From: Helopsaltes ochotensis
Taxonomy: Eukaryota > Chordata > Aves > Passeriformes > Locustellidae
Assembly: GCA_013400155.1 (NCBI GenBank)
Contig: VXBM01000042.1
Coordinates: 1,842,127 to 1,906,126 of the forward strand
DNA length: 64,000 nt
Direction: 5' to 3'
The notes under the pieces: generated by a model
What the model saw: only the letters and a program-made list of their open reading frames with translations
What the model was told of the DNA's origin: nothing
Database searches by the model: none
Shown here: piece by piece, positions 62,866 to 64,000 of the stretch
Position numbering within the stretch: position 1 is the stretch's first letter
How the letters are laid out: the number at the start of each line of letters is the position of its first letter
Program-made: the position numbers and the translations under genes

Positions 62866-63005
62866 TTGCACAGACTCACAGAGCCGTTTGGGGCGGAAGG
62901 GACCTGAAAGCCCATCCCCTTCCCCCCCGGCCCTGAGCAGGGACACCTCCCACGGGACCGGCTGCCCGAATCCCCATCCAGCCCGGCCTTCATCACTCCA
63001 GGGAT
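62866..63005 (-). repeat. GC-rich CR1 LINE 3' fragment
   Basis: Reads on the plus strand as the reverse complement of a CR1 end: GGGGCGGAAGGGACCTGAAA, GAGCAGGGACACCTCCCACG, CCATCCAGCCCGGCCTTC and TCCAGGGATGA. It matches the same CR1 region seen at 5.1 kb but is much richer in G and C. Confidence 0.8.
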
Positions 63006-63198
63006 GAGCAAGTGTATCCGGGTCCTTCCCGGCGCACGCGCTGCCGCCCCGCGTCTTAACGACCACAACAAGCGGCCCGGCGGGCGCCCGCCCCTGAGGC
63101 ACCGCGAGCCCCGCCCCCCAGGGCGCTGATTGGCCGAGGTTCGTGAGAGCGGGCGTCCCATTGGCCCGCGGGAGGATCTGTCACAGGGCGGGGCAGCG

Positions 63199-63548
63199 NN
63201 NNNNNNNNNNNNNNNNNNNNNNNNNNNNNNNNNNNNNNNNNNNNNNNNNNNNNNNNNNNNNNNNNNNNNNNNNNNNNNNNNNNNNNNNNNNNNNNNNNNN
63301 NNNNNNNNNNNNNNNNNNNNNNNNNNNNNNNNNNNNNNNNNNNNNNNNNNNNNNNNNNNNNNNNNNNNNNNNNNNNNNNNNNNNNNNNNNNNNNNNNNNN
63401 NNNNNNNNNNNNNNNNNNNNNNNNNNNNNNNNNNNNNNNNNNNNNNNNNNNNNNNNNNNNNNNNNNNNNNNNNNNNNNNNNNNNNNNNNNNNNNNNNNNN
63501 NNNNNNNNNNNNNNNNNNNNNNNNNNNNNNNNNNNNNNNNNNNNNNNN
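63199..63548. other. assembly gap (350 N)
   Basis: Run of N inside the CpG island. Frames of 200-400 codons crossing it are artefacts. Confidence 0.99.
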
Positions 63549-63806
63549 GCGAGGCCGCCCCGAGGCGCGGCGGGGACGGGGCAGCTGCTCGCCGTCCTTT
63601 GTTCGCGGGCGCTCCGCTCTGCTGCCGGGGTCCGGCCCCCGCCCCGGTGCGGCGCTGGACCCCGCCGGCGGGAGCACCGCTGAGCTGCCGCCTCCAACTG
63701 CCTTTCCGGAGCAGTCCCTGTTCTTACGCCTTTCTGGAGTTTTTCTGTCGCTCTGACACCGCGGAGGGCTCAGCTCTTGTCAGGAGGTATTGGGCGTCTG
63801 GTTGTC

Positions 63807-63836
63807 ATGTCGCTTGTGGAAACAAAAATAACAAAG
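63807..63836 (+). other. possible short first coding exon of the next gene
   Basis: Just downstream of the CpG island an ATG opens ten codons (MSLVETKITK) ending AAG followed by GTAGTA, a passable splice donor. I do not recognise the peptide. The position fits a first exon, but a chance ATG is equally possible. Confidence 0.2.
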
Positions 63837-64000
63837 GTAGTAGGTTGCGTCTGGAATGCTGACTGACGCTAGAGCCCTAAAACTACAACGGTGGTAATAT
63901 AATTTGTGGTTATCTTGCCCTACGTAGGTAATAATTTAATCTTTCTTAACAACCATTCTATGTAAAACAAATTTAAATTCTCTTTAGCAGTTACGTTTAG

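Larger units (their letters stand above)
62490..63790. promoter_or_regulatory. CpG island with CCAAT and GC boxes
   Basis: Dense CpG content on both sides of a 350-base gap. Visible elements are CACGTG at 62,838-62,843, a CCGCCCCCC GC box at 63,111-63,119, and two inverted CCAAT boxes (ATTGG) at 63,129-63,133 and 63,160-63,164, 31 bases apart. This is a typical housekeeping promoter layout. It is too far from WASHC2's start to serve it and probably belongs to the next gene, whose identity and direction are not determined. Confidence 0.7.

Noticed and set aside
62436..63862. Open frames of 208-413 codons across the second gap
   Set aside because: Gap artefacts in GC-rich DNA where stop codons are rare.
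1..64000. CRISPR arrays, bacterial operons, toxin-antitoxin or phage modules
   Set aside because: No regularly spaced repeats or prokaryotic gene organisation; the window is vertebrate nuclear DNA.

Overview
This is vertebrate nuclear DNA, most likely from a bird. The evidence is GT-AG split genes, AT-rich introns, small CpG islands at promoters, truncated CR1 LINE 3' ends, and two LTR elements that look like avian ERVL-type LTRs. Species cannot be fixed from the sequence. There is no prokaryotic gene, CRISPR array, rRNA or convincing tRNA.

Left part (about 6.3-24.9 kb, minus strand): a cluster of three intact beta-microseminoprotein (MSMB/PSP94-like) genes. Each has four coding exons and the first contributes only the ATG codon. 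I reconstructed every exon by hand; the proteins are 115, 112 and 111 residues, each with a signal peptide and ten cysteines in the mature chain. Copies 2 and 3 lie in a tandem segmental duplication (about 16.6-18.9 kb and 20.3-24.9 kb). Their introns are nearly the same while their exons 3 and 4 differ strongly, which makes this rapidly diversifying secreted-protein cluster the most interesting signal in the window.

Middle and right part (about 28.5-60.7 kb, plus strand): one long gene, WASHC2 (FAM21), the tail subunit of the endosomal WASH complex. I recognise 29 coding exons from 29,936 to 60,355, giving 3,900 coding bases (1,299 codons plus stop). The extreme N-terminus is missing, probably inside a 735-base assembly gap in the CpG-island promoter. 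The tail carries many LF-acidic-LF retromer-binding motifs, several of them split by introns at the same place, and a capping-protein-interaction motif. One intron starts with GC instead of GT, two LTRs sit just upstream of exons, and a possible alternative terminal exon with its own poly(A) signal lies at 50.8 kb.

Right end (62.5-64.0 kb): a second CpG island with CCAAT and GC boxes, a GC-rich CR1 fragment and a 350-base gap. It is probably the promoter of a neighbouring gene that cannot be named from what is visible. The MSMB cluster and WASHC2 are divergently arranged. The proteins act in different places (secretion versus endosomal actin), so nothing here suggests a shared pathway.
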